Part shown: in pieces, positions 45,574 through 57,829 of the stretch
Position numbering within the stretch: the stretch's first letter is position 1
How the letters are laid out: every line of letters begins with the position of its first letter
Assembly (NCBI GenBank): GCA_037576195.1
Contig: CM075102.1
Location: forward strand, 48,666,745-48,730,744
DNA length: 64,000 nucleotides
From: Phytoseiulus persimilis
Lineage: Eukaryota > Arthropoda > Arachnida > Mesostigmata > Phytoseiidae
Reading direction: 5' to 3'
Program-made: the position numbers and the translations under genes
The notes under the pieces: model-generated
What the model was told of the DNA's origin: nothing
Seen by the model: only the letters and a program-made list of their open reading frames with translations
Database searches by the model: none

Positions 45574-48500
45574 TTAGTCCTCGTCCATGGACTCATCTTC
45601 GCTACCAGTGCCTTCCTCATCTTCGCTACCCGACGCTTCGGGCGAGTCGAGAATTTCCTCCTCTTCTTCAGACTCCTCCTTCTTCTTGGGGGACTTTTCC
45701 TTCTTGTCTGATGACCCCTTTTTAGCTTTGCTCGACTTGCGTTCGGAGTCAGACTCACTACCACTCGAGGAAATGTATTCGCGGCTCTTGAAGCCAGCGC
45801 CACTCCCACTGGTAGTCGGAGGCTTCTTAGGGGACTTTTTCTTGGAGCTGACATGCTTGGTGCTGCCTGAAGCCTCCTCCTCGTCATCATCTACTTTATT
45901 GGCCTGGTGGAAAAACGAGCTTTTACTCATACATCCAGAATCCTCTCATGAAAGCTTGTCTGCTTCCAAGACGGAGGTTGTCACGGTGCTGAACGAGAGA
46001 GAATTTCGAATCCGATCGACGCGTCTCTCATGGCGAGGGAGTCTCCTTCCGAAGGTTCCCGACCGAGGAACTTCAAACGAGGGAATCCAGGGAGATTGGA
46101 AACACAAGGTGATAGCAAATCTCTCATCGAGCTCAGCCACGGGAATCAGAAACATTCATGAGATTGGAAAGCGTCTCATGTGAATCATCGATAATAGAGA
46201 AAACACTGCTCTTGAATATGTTATGAGTGTCTGGACACGTACCTGGTATTCGGCAACATCCCGCTTCCATTTCTCCATGAGCGCTTCATTCTGCTTCTCC
46301 CACTTGGACTTATCAGTGAGTGCTTTCCATTCTTCACCGCCTTTTTTGGCGATTTCGGTGACACTGATTCCGGGGTTTTCTTTCTTAATCCGTTCTCTGT
46401 TGTCCGCCATCCAGAGGAAGTAGGCCGACTGTGGTCTCTTCGGAGCATTGGCGTCTTTTTTCCCTCCTTTCTTCTTACGCGTATTGTCATCGCCCCCGGC
46501 TTTGCTAGACTTCTTAGTGGACTTCTCGCGCATTCCTGGATGAAGGGGGAAGCATCACTGTCACTAACTCGGTTCAAGAACAAGGTAGCGAAGAACCTCG
46601 AGTTGATTGTATAATATATACTCTGACGAACTTCATGATTCTCAATCAGGGACTTACCCGGCTCTCGCACAGTTTTTGCTTTGTGCTTCTTCTTCTTTTC
46701 ATCTTTCCCTCCCTTCTCGCCACCTTCTCCTTCACTTTCACTTGTGGTTGAATCGTGATCTGTATCGAACTCTTCCCCGACGTCGGATCCTCCCGAGGCC
46801 TATGATCGAGTTTCAAGAGTTTTAATGGCGGGGAAAACACCAGAAGCTAAACACACGCATCGTGTTGTATCACTGATGAACAGACAGAACTCTCACCTTG
46901 TCAGGATTGAAGTCATCGTCGCTTTCGTCTTCGTCCTCATCGTCATCGTCATCCCGCTGCTTGGCCTCGTTCTTGACTCGGTGTAGGTAAGCATCGGGAC
47001 CAGGATCATCTTCTTGATCAGAGTCGTACATAACTTCATTGACGAAAGTTTCTTCAGCACCTCGTTGCTTGTTGCCAATTTTGAGTTTCTTGCCTCTGAC
47101 GTACTCGTACAATCGACCGTACTCGTCTTTCTCAATCGACGAGAAGACATGTGTGATTTGATTCCGAAGCTGAACTTCAACATCGAACGAACGAGTTGAG
47201 CCACCCGAACGGGCGAAGTTCACGGATGCGATCTCTTCGAAGCGTATGTGGACTGGGGGTTTGTGAACGTAGATGAAACCCTTCTCCAGCGGGTAGAGCA
47301 AACCGTACGAAGACTTGTAGGTGCACGAAATCGCTGGAGTTCCGTTGCCGCTCTTGTAGTTGCCCGGCGTTGTGATCTTTCGCTGTACAACGGCCTTGAC
47401 GATCCTACTGAGCGTCTCGAAGACAGGCCCACTCATGTCTTTATCGAGTTTGCCTTCGTACTTCTCCTTCAGGTCGCTTTCGTTCATCGAGAGACTGACG
47501 TCTTCCTCATCGTCTTTGTTGAACAGCAGGATAAGGAAGTGGTACCTATACGAATGCAGTCAAGGATGTCTCTATCGATCTTTCTGTTTCTATGTCTTCG
47601 ATATCAATCCATTCAGGAAGAGGGAACGGAATTTACCTCGTTTGACCTTGTTTGATGGGAGGGTCTAGACTGAGTACGAAGTGCATTTGCCGACCGTCCT
47701 TGTGAGGAAGGAGGAAAATCCTGAGAATCGTGCTGACAGGGATCTTGTAGTCAAATGTTTTTCCATGAAGCTGGATGAATGTTGTGAAGATCTTGATATC
47801 GTAGCGACCTGGAATCCATGAAAAACCGATTATGGTAGCTACTCTAGGGTATGTACACACCGAGTACGAGTCGTACGAGTTCATTGCCACAAGAATGGGT
47901 AGAAAGCCACGATCGAGCCGAGCTGTTTACCTCTCGGTGTGAGGCACTGGACACCATTGAAGTTGGCAATCGCGTCTCCAGTCGCCTGTGTGATACCCGC
48001 CTTCGACATAACATTGGCTTTGAAGGCTTCAACCGCATCAATATCGGGGTTCGGGTCAGTGGGGACGTAGAAACGCATCTCCATCATACAAGAGGCAGCT
48101 TCATCGTTCGGGTGAAATTCCAAAGTGACCTCATTCTTCGCAGTGGAACAATTGGACACGTAGGAGAGTGGGATCTACAAAATATTGGATTCGCATGAAA
48201 ACCGATTTCTATTCGATAGAATTTGATCTCATTTCGCTAACTTCTCATTCGAGACTCCGAGAATCGAAACTCACTTCGAATGCGGTGAGTTTGTCTATGT
48301 CGAAGGACAAACTGGCTGGGTTGAAGTTCACGGTACCCCAATTGCGTCCGGTCAATGAGAGCTCTTTGTTCTTCATCTCCAGCCGGTAGAATTCCTGGAA
48401 GCGAACAGGCGAATCCATTTCAATAATTGCGTTCCCAAGAGCGTCTATTTCATCGACGGACTCTATACAGACATGAATTGAGCTTCAAGTTCAAGAACGA

Positions 48501-49054
48501 CACGGAAGAGCAGAAGGTACGCTACCTTGAAAAATTCTTTCAGCTTTCCTTTCTCTTTCTCGTCGTTTTGGAAACCACCGAAGCGGAAGAGATTTCCGTT
48601 CTTCGTTTGAATCCGCAAACCGTAGGCACCGGCAAGTCGTTGCCAGTGAACACTCTCTATCTGGAAAGGAACGAAGCAGATTCTCAACCTCCAATCTCAG
48701 AAAATCGTTTACTTTCGGGTCGAGATCAGTGCAGTATCAGAAGTGGGCTCCTAGCAAGCGAAAACAGCTGCTGAAGCCTGAGTGAAGCGATCGATTCGCT
48801 GCTCGCATCGGAGGCTTCAAGCTCATTGAACAGATCCGTATTCCAACGCCTCAACTTTCCAGAGGAGCGTCACACCGAATCTGATGCCCCATCATTTCAC
48901 AAAATCTCACCTCGCCGTTGTTCATCTGGTCAACTTTGCCGGTCTTCGAGTTCTTGAACATGATGTTCTGGTCAGTCAGTTTGAGCTTGCCGGGGGCCAT
49001 GGCTCCTTTGTCCTCCTTCCAGACTTCGCCAAACTCGAAGATGGAGTTCACCAT
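45574..49054 (-). CDS. SSRP1: FACT complex subunit SSRP1 (nine coding exons)
   Basis: Histone chaperone that with SPT16 reorganises nucleosomes in transcription and replication. Coding exons, 5' to 3' on the minus strand: 49054-48911, 48660-48526, 48394-48275, 48174-47931, 47808-47637, 47545-46897, 46799-46658, 46535-46243, 45903-45574; sum 2229 bp, 742 aa. Blocks: [95 protein letters not shown], an acidic Asp/Glu run at about 46.93 kb, an HMG box ([20 protein letters not shown], from about residue 563) and a Ser/Glu/Lys-rich tail. An AG directly precedes the ATG, so a non-coding 5' exon is likely upstream. I read the last exon from CCACCAG at 45903, which keeps frame after the HMG exon. The single HMG box and acidic tail follow the metazoan form. 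Confidence 0.95.
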
Positions 49055-49251
49055 CTGAAAACCGATCGATCATCCGAAATTTCATCGACTGACTCGACTG
49101 AGTTTCGACGCCATGAGTGGGTGCCACTACTGACGGACGAATCTCGGAGTCGCTGTCGCGACACCTTCTAAGTGTAGTCTATGAGCGAGCTTTCCTGAGA
49201 CCGTGGTTGAGGAAGCCTGTCCACATGCGAACTCTGAGCGACGATCGAAGC

Positions 49252-49271
49252 AAATTTTAGCGCCAAAATTT
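49252..49271 (-). promoter_or_regulatory. palindromic E2F-like site upstream of SSRP1
   Basis: The + strand reads AAATTTTAGCGCCAAAATTT; the minus strand gives TTTTGGCGCTAAAA, which matches the E2F consensus TTTSSCGC in both directions. It lies about 200 bp upstream of the SSRP1 start codon. E2F control of replication and chromatin genes is well known; its use here is inferred. Confidence 0.5.
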
Positions 49272-49299
49272 CCGGGAGTGTTCATATTTGGCTGCACGA

Positions 49300-52200
49300 A
49301 CCACATCGACTGGCCCCTGAATGTCAGGACCTGACCATCATATGACCCGCAACTCACCTTGGTGTCTCAGAGAAAAGCCGAGAACCAAACGGAATACTGT
49401 TGCTGTGCAAACCCCTGGATCACTCGGCAAAGATCGCGCTTGTGTGGACAGCAACGAGTAACAAGTTGTTTCGTGCCGCTCTAGCAGACGCCCCGATGGC
49501 CGCCATATCAGCCGTCGGATGATGAACTGATCTCTGAGGTGCTGGAAGTCTGCGCGGGAAGTTGAACTGTGCACTCGCAATGCTTTTGAAATGCTGAATC
49601 CCCCCAGACGAACGGCAAAACTTTCATCGAATGATATGATGATCGTTCCGCTCGATGACCTTTGCCGATCGCTTGTATGAATCCATGATTCGGTTCCACA
49701 AGAACTCCTTCTCTTTATTTTCGAAATATTGAGGTCACTCCGCGTATCTTCCGAAGCTTGAAATGGAGCGCCGTCGAGAGAGTTTTAGGAGGACCTGAAA
49801 CAGTGACGATGAGACGAAGAGTGATGGCCACCATGAGGCATACATAAGTCCCTGAGTCCTCTGAGTCCCCAGACATCCAAAGGCAGGGGAGCGATTTTTA
49901 GAGGGTGCAAGCCCCTCACTGGCCAGGAATGCGCAATGATTCGTGGTGCGTGCGACGGGCATTCCTCTTTCCTCTAAAAACATGGAAAAAATAGAGCGAT
50001 TTATGGGGCGGCGTTCGATCTCTCGATCAGGCGAAATCCTTCCTCAACACCTCCGAGAGCCGGAGCTCAACGGCTTCACTGTAGCAGAACATCAAGCGAA
50101 AATACACGACAGGATTTGTCGTTTACACCTTGGGAAGGATCGATGGGAGGTGTTGCGGTTACCATATGATTGGAATCCGAGCCTGCATCGATTCAAAAGG
50201 CTTCACGCACTATTCCTGTGCAGTGTCTTAACACTAGGGGCGGGGGGCAGAGAGACGGACCGCTCCAGGCGCTCGCTTACCGACCAGCACCGCGGGCACC
50301 GTTCCTAGCTTCCCCTTTGAGCTCCTGAAGTTCATCAAGAAGTATGATCTCGACATCGGGGTCCCACACATCTTCTTTTCCCTCCGCCTCTCTCTGAAAG
50401 TAGCTATAGGCTCGGCAAGCTGTGAAAGGTGCTTCGAAATTCGAGTCAGAACTTCGCTCCAGCTTGAGCCGATTGGCGATGCGATCCCTGCGGGAGCCCG
50501 CCAGGTTCAGTTATGGAGCTTGGATCCGTCTTGATTATAGATTTCCCGAAGTAAACCCGTACGTTTGATGTCATTCTTGTTATTCTGTTTGTGGTTCTCT
50601 GACCCGGTGGGAGGGTGCGGGTCACTTTCGTTGACCGCTCCGGGTACCAGAGACCCTTGTTAAGCACTTCTCCGGTGAGGTCCATTCCCAGAACAAATAT
50701 GTCGACCAGAATTCACTAATGAGCGCGGTTGGGTCCACGTCGTCGTCACCAGCTTCCCCAGTTTGCCCAAACTCCGAAAACGGTAGCCTGTGTCATGACA
50801 ACCCAGCGGTCCGACGGCGCATAGCGGATATGAGCTGAAGGGGTAAAGGATGAGACTAGGAAGCGCTCGTTCCCCTCGGCTCTTCGTTCCCTTTTGATGA
50901 CGGTTTCAGACTACAACAGAGAATCTGTTGGAAGCATTATTCTGAACACAGTTGATTTTGTTATCGAACCTCACTATGAAAATCCAGTCGAATGATAAGT
51001 CTCTTGCTGCTCCGTTGTTGTACCTTCAATCACCCACTCTGCCGAGCACCCGAGAGTTAACAAGCCGGGATTTCAGGATTTCGGGAACCGGGAGGAGCCG
51101 CCCACCTCAAGTATGGCCCCAGACGGCCCAGAAATCGTGATCAGTAATAACGAGAGCGGGGAGTCTGTGAAAACAATCAACAGACTGGTATCCAGGGATC
51201 GTGATCAATAGGATCTATGAACGAGTGACGGATACCAAACGGGATCGGGAGGATTCGATTAGTTGGGAAATGAAACTCGAGGGAATTCGGCTAATCGGCG
51301 CCAGGTGGAGCGAGAGTTCAGAATCCATGAATCATAGGCGGTAGCTGGCGAAGGGCCAGGATGGCACTCGGATCAATTTGCGTCAATTCTCTCCCCCCAG
51401 CAAGCTGCAGGGTTTATCGAGCTACATAGATTAGCCATCCACGGTGGAACCTCGCTCTTAGAATTTGTCGAGCGACTCTTCGAGCCCCGTCCCCGATCTT
51501 TTATGAGTGAAGCGCTATGGAAACGTGCGATGCGCATCGGCAACAAGTACCGTCGCCAGCGTGAGGCTTTACAAGCTAAAGCCTCTCGATGTCGAAATTC
51601 CATAGGGCTAGCCTCATGAGATTTACAGTTCGACGAGCTGGTTTCTTTCTGTGAATCCGTCTGTTGTTTCAGGGAGCATCAGGTTCACCGCTTGATAGCC
51701 ATTATCACGAGAAAGAGTATGAGTAATCCCTGGAACGATGACTCCGTGCGCGGGGACGGTTCAAATCTCTTTATCAAAATCTGGCGCATCATTTGCGGAA
51801 TTCGAACTCTTGGAATCGACGGTAAGACCGGGGTTCACAGCTCAATGGTCGAGGGGAGAGGTCATGGTGTTTCGCGGGAGCGAAAATGAACCTCCGAACG
51901 GCTGAATTCCAACCGAGTACGCAGACGAGTGTTTCGTACACAGAAGTGCCGTTACTCGACGGGTCTACAGCGACTGCAGGAACATGTCTACATCTGTGAA
52001 TGGGAGGTTCAATGCCGCGCAAAGCCTATGGGCTATCCGCAGCGGGATCGAATATTGGTTTTCGACAACTTCGATTCGTATGAAGCTGCCGCGGAAGTTC
52101 ACTACGATGATTCAGAGCAGAAGCAGACACACTGAGGCTATCACATGTAGAATCTTGAATCTAGGAGGCCGGCCCGTCGAGGAATTTTGATGCGTGGATT

Positions 52201-52730
52201 AGGAAGCGCCGAACACACCCAAGGCCCAGTGGGAAAAAACGATCCGGTAACTTTCTCATCAGCTAGAACAAGGATCGATCGCTCGTGCTGGTCGAGATCT
52301 TTGAAGTACTTAGATTCGTTCGTCTGGGTGCACCACGGTGCTCGCTAAAGCACGAAACAGAACATCAGGAGGAACTCAGGGGGACTCATGTTGATGATGG
52401 CTCGTGGAGGTAAATCGGTGGCAGCGCGTAATTGGAGTGATCCCGCTGGTCGCCTGATGACGGTCGGTAAGAGTTCAGCGACTGTTCGGTGGTGGGAACC
52501 TATGCGCACACGTTTGTATCTGGGTTGAAAACGTCCACTCCCTCGAGAGATGATCAATCCTGAATCTTGTCTCATTATGAATAAGATGGCGATGAGAGAC
52601 AGATTCTCGTCCATCTCTATTGATCTGCCTTCCGTGAGGCGTCTTCACTCACTGCGTCGGTCTCCTAGAGCTGGTAGCTTCGCAGGCGATCCCAAGAGAC
52701 TTCGTTCCATGTGATACCTTTCTGGATATT
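49300..52730. other. intergenic, nothing firmly recognised
   Basis: About 3.4 kb between SSRP1 and the cysteine protease. Short ORFs on both strands. A possible exon near 51.67 kb after TTGTTTCAG could not be linked to any gene. No RT or transposase motif seen. Confidence 0.35.
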
Positions 52731-52731
52731 T

Positions 52732-52737
52732 TTTATT
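52732..52737 (-). terminator. polyadenylation signal of the cysteine protease gene
   Basis: TTTATT on the + strand (AATAAA on the minus strand), 10 bp past the stop codon of the protease, implying a very short 3' UTR. Confidence 0.5.
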
Positions 52738-52746
52738 CTGGGACGT

Positions 52747-53870
52747 TTAATCCTTCAGCTCTACGTACCAAACTCCGAACTTCGTGAGGTTGCACATGTT
52801 CTTTCCTCTGGCTATCTTTCCGTATCCACCGCTGCCCCACTCCTTGCCCCAGGAGTTCTTGATGACCCAGTAGTCCTTGCCGTTCTGGTTTCCATACCCG
52901 ACGAGCACGACGGCGTGATTGGGGTTGAGTCCGATTGCGTGATCCATATCGAAGACACCATCTCCGAGGTCATTGAAGTAGCGCTTGTGCTCGTTGTCAG
53001 CAGCCATGGCGATGACAAGAGGACCTTTGGAAACGAGGAGGGCAGCCATCTCACCCTCATCCCTGGGCTTGACATTCCTGATCTTGAGGGATCCTTTGAC
53101 GTTGTCGTTCCGGGCCTGGGGAATCTTGCAGCGGCCATGTTCCTGAGTTCTTCCAGAAGTGTACGGGTACTCTCTCTCGCTGACGAGACCCTTCTGGTTG
53201 TAGTACTCATAGACAGCGGTGGGCCATCCCCCGAGGCATCCTCCGTTGTGGTTGTTGTCCATGAACTTCTTGTAGGAGCAGTCGACAACGTCTTGCTCGG
53301 AGAGGTCGTGCGTCTTTCCAGTCTTCCACTTGAGGTAGGCCTCCAGAGCGGCGGCCCCGGCGAATGCGTAGCAAGATCCGCAGTACCCCTGGCTGACAAC
53401 GGGAGTCATGATACCCTGATCCCTCCAGTCGAACTTGGAAGGAATATTGGGCATCATGGGCTCCTCGGACGAGGGAATATCGGAAGCGTTGACAGCGGCG
53501 ACGAAGCCGAGCGCAGAACGGGCGAACTCTTCGGGAGTGAGGTCAGAATACTGAGAAGGCTTCATGGAGAAGCTCTCGAGGCCAGCCTCGAAACGCGCGT
53601 TGTGGGCATCGATCTCAGCACTCCTCTCAAGGAAACGCTGCATGCGAATGGGCTCCTCATGGACGGCGTGTCGCTTGCCTGTGAGCGCGAGAAAAACCAT
53701 AATTCCCCTGGGATATCGAGCACGAAACCGTTCGGTTCTTAACGGTCGCCATTTCTCTCACCGTGAAGAGCCTTGAAACTTTCCCACTTAGCAACAGCGG
53801 CGGGTCCAGCAGGACTGGCCAGAACTCCGGAGAGGAGAGCAACAAAAACACAGCTCGTGAAGGGATTCAT
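52747..53870 (-). CDS. papain-family (C1A) cysteine protease precursor, cathepsin L-like
   Basis: Exons 53870-53762 and 53678-52747 join in phase 1 to 346 codons plus stop. A signal peptide (MNPFTSCVFVALLSGVLA) is followed by an I29-type propeptide (KWESFKALHGKRHAVHEEPI, then RMQRFLERSAEIDAHNARFE as ERFNIN-like helix) and a mature domain from about IPSKFDWRDQG. Active site: Gln133 and Cys139 in SQGYCGSCYAFAG, His291 in NPNHAVVLVGYG, Asn311 in YWVIKNSWGKEWGSGGYG. The usual CGSCWAF is CGSCYAF here, so the residue after the nucleophile is Tyr instead of Trp. The intron is 83 bp. Codon bias is strong, and a 343-aa ORF on the opposite strand is its shadow. Likely lysosomal or gut protease. A decayed copy lies at 57.8-58.3 kb. 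Confidence 0.93.
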
Positions 53871-54455
53871 GTTGTGTGCGACTTTGACTGGGGCCAAAGA
53901 TGAGTATGGGATGTGGAGGTACCGTTCTTAAAGCATCGGCTGACAAACAGTGATCAATCGTTGTAGCACTTCCGTTCCAGGTTTCAGCATTCCATCATTC
54001 GTCTGGGCCACAGACCGTCGAATCGTGCTCTCATTGTTGCCCATCTCCCGTCCGAAAGAGCGCTAAAGATCATTCAACAACTTCAAGGTCATTGGCAGCC
54101 AGAGTATATCCCGCTGGTAACAAACTTACAACTGGTTAGTCCTAGGAATGTTCATGGCACAGAGGCTCGAAAATTATTAACAGCATTTGACTCCAATTTT
54201 AGTTCGCTATTACACAACACGAACGGGATCAAGCATTCGCCAATCTCTTTGATCTCTTTTTTCCTGGAATCCAGGTTCTAAACTCAGGCAACATTGTGAA
54301 GAGGAAATCATTATTGGAACATCATTCAGTTTAGATTCCTAGACCGTTGGCACCTTGCATCACGAGATTCGGTTTCTTGATGATCATACTCTCAGAAGGA
54401 CGCTTTAGAACCGTGTTTGTCTGGGGGACCCCCGAGCCCGTGAGGGGTCCACCTG
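53871..54455. other. 5' flank of the cysteine protease gene
   Basis: No exon or repeat recognised. A CTTTAAGAAC stretch about 55-60 bp above the protease ATG on the minus strand is a weak TATA-like candidate. Confidence 0.3.
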
Positions 54456-54459
54456 GGGA

Positions 54460-54780
54460 TCCTGGGCTCGATTGGAATCACTTCCACGGACCCCGGAATG
54501 TTTCGTCAGATCGACTCCGGAATCACTTCCATGGATCCCGGAGAATTCGGCCGAATCGACCCCCGGATCATCTCCATGAACGCCTCGAACCAATGTCAGA
54601 TCGACCCCGAAATTAACTCAATGGACCCCCAAACATAAGGTCGAATCGACCCGAAACTGCCACGATGGACTCGGAAAAGTATGATCAGATCTACCCGGCC
54701 TCACCCCGGTCACCTTCACGGCTCCCTAGAAATATGCTCAGATCGACTCCGGAATCAACTCCATGAATCGGTGATCCGCC
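54460..54780 (+). repeat. degenerate tandem repeat, unit about 45 bp
   Basis: The string (T)CAGATCGACYCCGGAAT, or a close variant such as GAATCGACCCCCGGAT, recurs near 54468, 54508, 54553, 54598, 54644, 54688 and 54739. Each is followed about 15 bp later by CCATGGA or CAATGGA-type sequence. About seven diverged copies. Spacing is 45 bp for most steps, loosening at the right end. Confidence 0.65.
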
Positions 54781-55059
54781 GTTTGAGGTCCAGCCCGAGT
54801 TCTGCGACCCCCTATTGGGACTGCGATATCAAAACGGAGGAGTTCCTACGAATCTATAAATTGTTGGAGATGGTTCCCACGATGCCTCTCTCGAAGAGCG
54901 ATTTCGGCTTCGCTGTGGGGATGTTCAGCTTTGTACTACTTGGAAGCTCGGGAGAAGAGACAGGCGTTCTCTTCTTCAATAGGAAGTTCGATGGAATTGT
55001 GGTCTCTGAGACACCACGGTCACAGCAACAAAGAGACTCAAGAAATTGAGATTGCAATT

Positions 55060-56395
55060 CGACCTGGAGAACCTCGGGCTGACCAGAAATACATCGGGCA
55101 CAGCAATGTGGAATCTATTCCGCAAAGAACTCAAAGAAGCCACTGTCCCATCCTCCTTTAGACAATCTGTTGTCACACCGGTGTTCAAGAAGAAGGATCG
55201 GACACAAATTGACAACTATCGACCCATTGCACAAGGAACAATCTCGTGCCTCGTAATGGAGAAGATCATTTCCCGCTACGTACTCAACTTTCTCGAGTCT
55301 TACAATCTTCTAGATCCTAATCAGCATGGATTCCGCCGGGGCCACTCGACCGAAACCCAGCTGCTAGAGGTCTTCCAGCAATGGGGTGTTTCCCTCTCTT
55401 CCGGACGACAGGTCTATTGTGTCTACTTCGAATTCTCGAAAGCATTTGACAAGGTCAACCATCCTCGTCTCCTCAGCAAACTGCGCAAACTCGGCATCCG
55501 TCTCTCGATTGTGAATCTCATCGAGGCGTACCTCAGTGCGAGGCAGTTCAAGCTCAAGCTTTGCCTCAAGCTTCAGCCCTGGGGCCTCTCCTCTGGAGTT
55601 TTTATGTTCTTGATATTTCGGACTATCTTCCCTCGGGGGTCCACTAACGACTGTTCGCAGACGATATCAAGATTTTTGTCGAAGTCGATGGTAAGGTGGA
55701 TCAGTATGGCCTCCTCCAAGCCGGTATCGATGGCGTCGTGCGCTGGTCCGTCGACAACGGCATTGATCTCTCAGTGCCGAAATGCACCATTCTTAAGACG
55801 AAGCCGGATGACCACTCCTATGTTCTTCTTGACAAACCGGTTCCGTTGGTCGATTGTATCCGAGACCTCGGGGTCATTGTGTCTCCCGATCTCAGATTCA
55901 GGCAACATGTATCACAGGTCGCCGCCTCCGCCGCCACGGTTTGCAATCTGAGCCTGAGGTGTTTCTCCATCTCGCGTCCGGACTACTATGTAAACTTGTA
56001 CAAAGCCTTAGTCATTCCTAAACTTCTGTATTGTAGCACGATTTGGGCTCCCTTTCTAGCGCGTGATTTACGCCTTCTTGACTCCGTCCGAGACAAATTT
56101 GTTAAACGCGTTGCAAAACGGTGTGGTGTCTCCCCAGACCCCATCGACCTACCTCGAATTGTGAATCTTCATGAAAACGCTGACATCAACATGCTCAAGA
56201 AAATCATACGCACCGATAAATTTCACCAATGTTTTGAAGTTACGTCAAACAACAGGAGATCGGGTATACACCTGAAGTCAAAGTGTATCGCACGCTCCGA
56301 TAGAGTCAATAACCTCTACTCATGGCGTATTTCAAGAAAGCCAAGGACCATATGTGCATATGGAAGATCGGAATAAAAATCAATCAATCAATTTA
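55060..56395 (+). mobile_element. CR1-like LINE copy, 5'-truncated, inactive
   Basis: The frame from about 55.1 kb encodes RT motifs: VPSSFRQSVVTPVFKKKD, NYRPIAQGT, NQHGFRRGHSTETQLLE, VYFEFSKAFDKVNHPRLLSK. The frame breaks near 55.57-55.65 kb, where the PQG box is destroyed. It resumes with FADDIKIFVEVDGKVDQYGL at about 55.66 kb and continues LSVPKCTILK, DLGVIVSPDLRFRQHV, LYKALVIPKLLYCSTIWAP to a stop at 56376. The 3' end AATCAATCAATCAA just after is typical of CR1-type elements that end in a short tandem repeat instead of poly(A). No endonuclease domain remains. Confidence 0.8.
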
Positions 56396-57829
56396 GAGCG
56401 AGAATCTTTCGCAGGCTTTTGAGATAAACGGGCACCTCCTCGATAGAAGTCCGAGAACAAGGTTTGAGAGCTTCCACGAATCTCCTTAGGAGCTAATTGA
56501 TTCAAATTTTGAAGCAATGGCGGACTCGAGCTTCTCCGACGTTCCCGACATCCGATGGGAAACCATTCCTGGAAGAGTCAGACCCGAACAAAAATCGAAC
56601 TTGCCATCTGCCCCTCCCGACGTCTCCAGCTGTCTCAGGGCACCCTATCGGAGCTGCTCTCTCCGGGCTTTGGGCTGCGGGGCCTGTGAAACCTTTCCTG
56701 AAGCTCTCTGCTCGAGCAAAGTCTGTAGTCTTCAAAGTTTTCCATTGGATTAATTTCCCTGGGCTCCTTTCCTAGAACCACGGTCATCGCCTAAATCTCG
56801 CATTCTTTCATTTTTGGGATCCACTGGGGTGGCTCATAACCGTACGTCTTCATGGAGTGACTTTCCAAAGACGGAATCGTCACTGGACTTGCGCATTCAT
56901 CCAACACGGGCGAGATCCCTCAGATATCCCGATCCGTGTCAGATATTCCGTGTACCCGCCTAGAATCGAAGGCAGGACGAGGAATCAGCTAGAAGCTCGA
57001 CCCTCCGAATCACCTTCGAAGTGTGAGCTTCTCTATTCATTTCCGAGGAAGTCGATGTTCACCTCCGTGAATGGTATCCGAAGTACACTACCGAACAGAA
57101 GCATTGGAACATCAAACCCTTCCCCCGAGCACAACCTCCAAGCTTCAACTTTCCTGACGCCGATTTGTGCCCGTGCTCCAACGCCGGTTCAACGCCGCTT
57201 CGCGACAAGATGCTATTCGTGAGTGTGATGCTGGGGACGGCAAAGAGCTGTCCTGGTTTCGCATAGAGAGTTGCATCAGTTGAGTTTAGGTTTCGACTTT
57301 CAGTTTCGGAGCGTCTAGAGCCGCTGAATCTGTCTTCGTGGAGAAAGGGTATCGGAGGTCTTGCGTGGCGGATCCAGTATCGCTCGGAAAAATCGTCGAC
57401 TGAAAACTGTCGCACCAGGTTAAACTAGTCCGGGAACCATGGGCTCCCACTGGAGAGCCGGAGTTTCCCTCCTACTGGGACGCAGGATACCCCGATATAA
57501 TCCCACTAAACTCATTCTCCGAGCGGCCAAAGGGGCAAGTGACATCAGCCCTCGCTGACCTGCCCTTGCCTTACGCCTATATATAGATCTCAGAATCTGC
57601 CTATCGAGCAGGTCTCCGAGCCTGAATAGATTTTGAGGAGGTTGGATGGGAAGCTTCTCCCCAATACTATCCCTTCAACACAGCGCAGCCGTTTCGTCAG
57701 TGGCCGTGGCAGTTTCATGAACCAAAATATGAGCCGCGTATGAGTTCAGAAGCCAAAATGACTCACTCAGCAAAGTCTGACACCGTGCTCAAGACGTATG
57801 TGGGGGAGCATACGGGAGCACTCGTGGGC
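56396..57829. other. intergenic, nothing recognised
   Basis: Short ORFs on both strands at 56.5-57.4 kb show no domain features. No repeat seen. Confidence 0.4.

Noticed and set aside
45587..46183. A 198-codon + strand ORF rich in Ser, Leu and Phe
   Set aside because: Antisense of the acidic, Ser/Lys-rich last exon of SSRP1.
52711..53742. A 343-codon + strand ORF
   Set aside because: It is the exact antisense of the cysteine protease exon. The protease frame has all catalytic motifs; this one is a Val/Leu-rich shadow.
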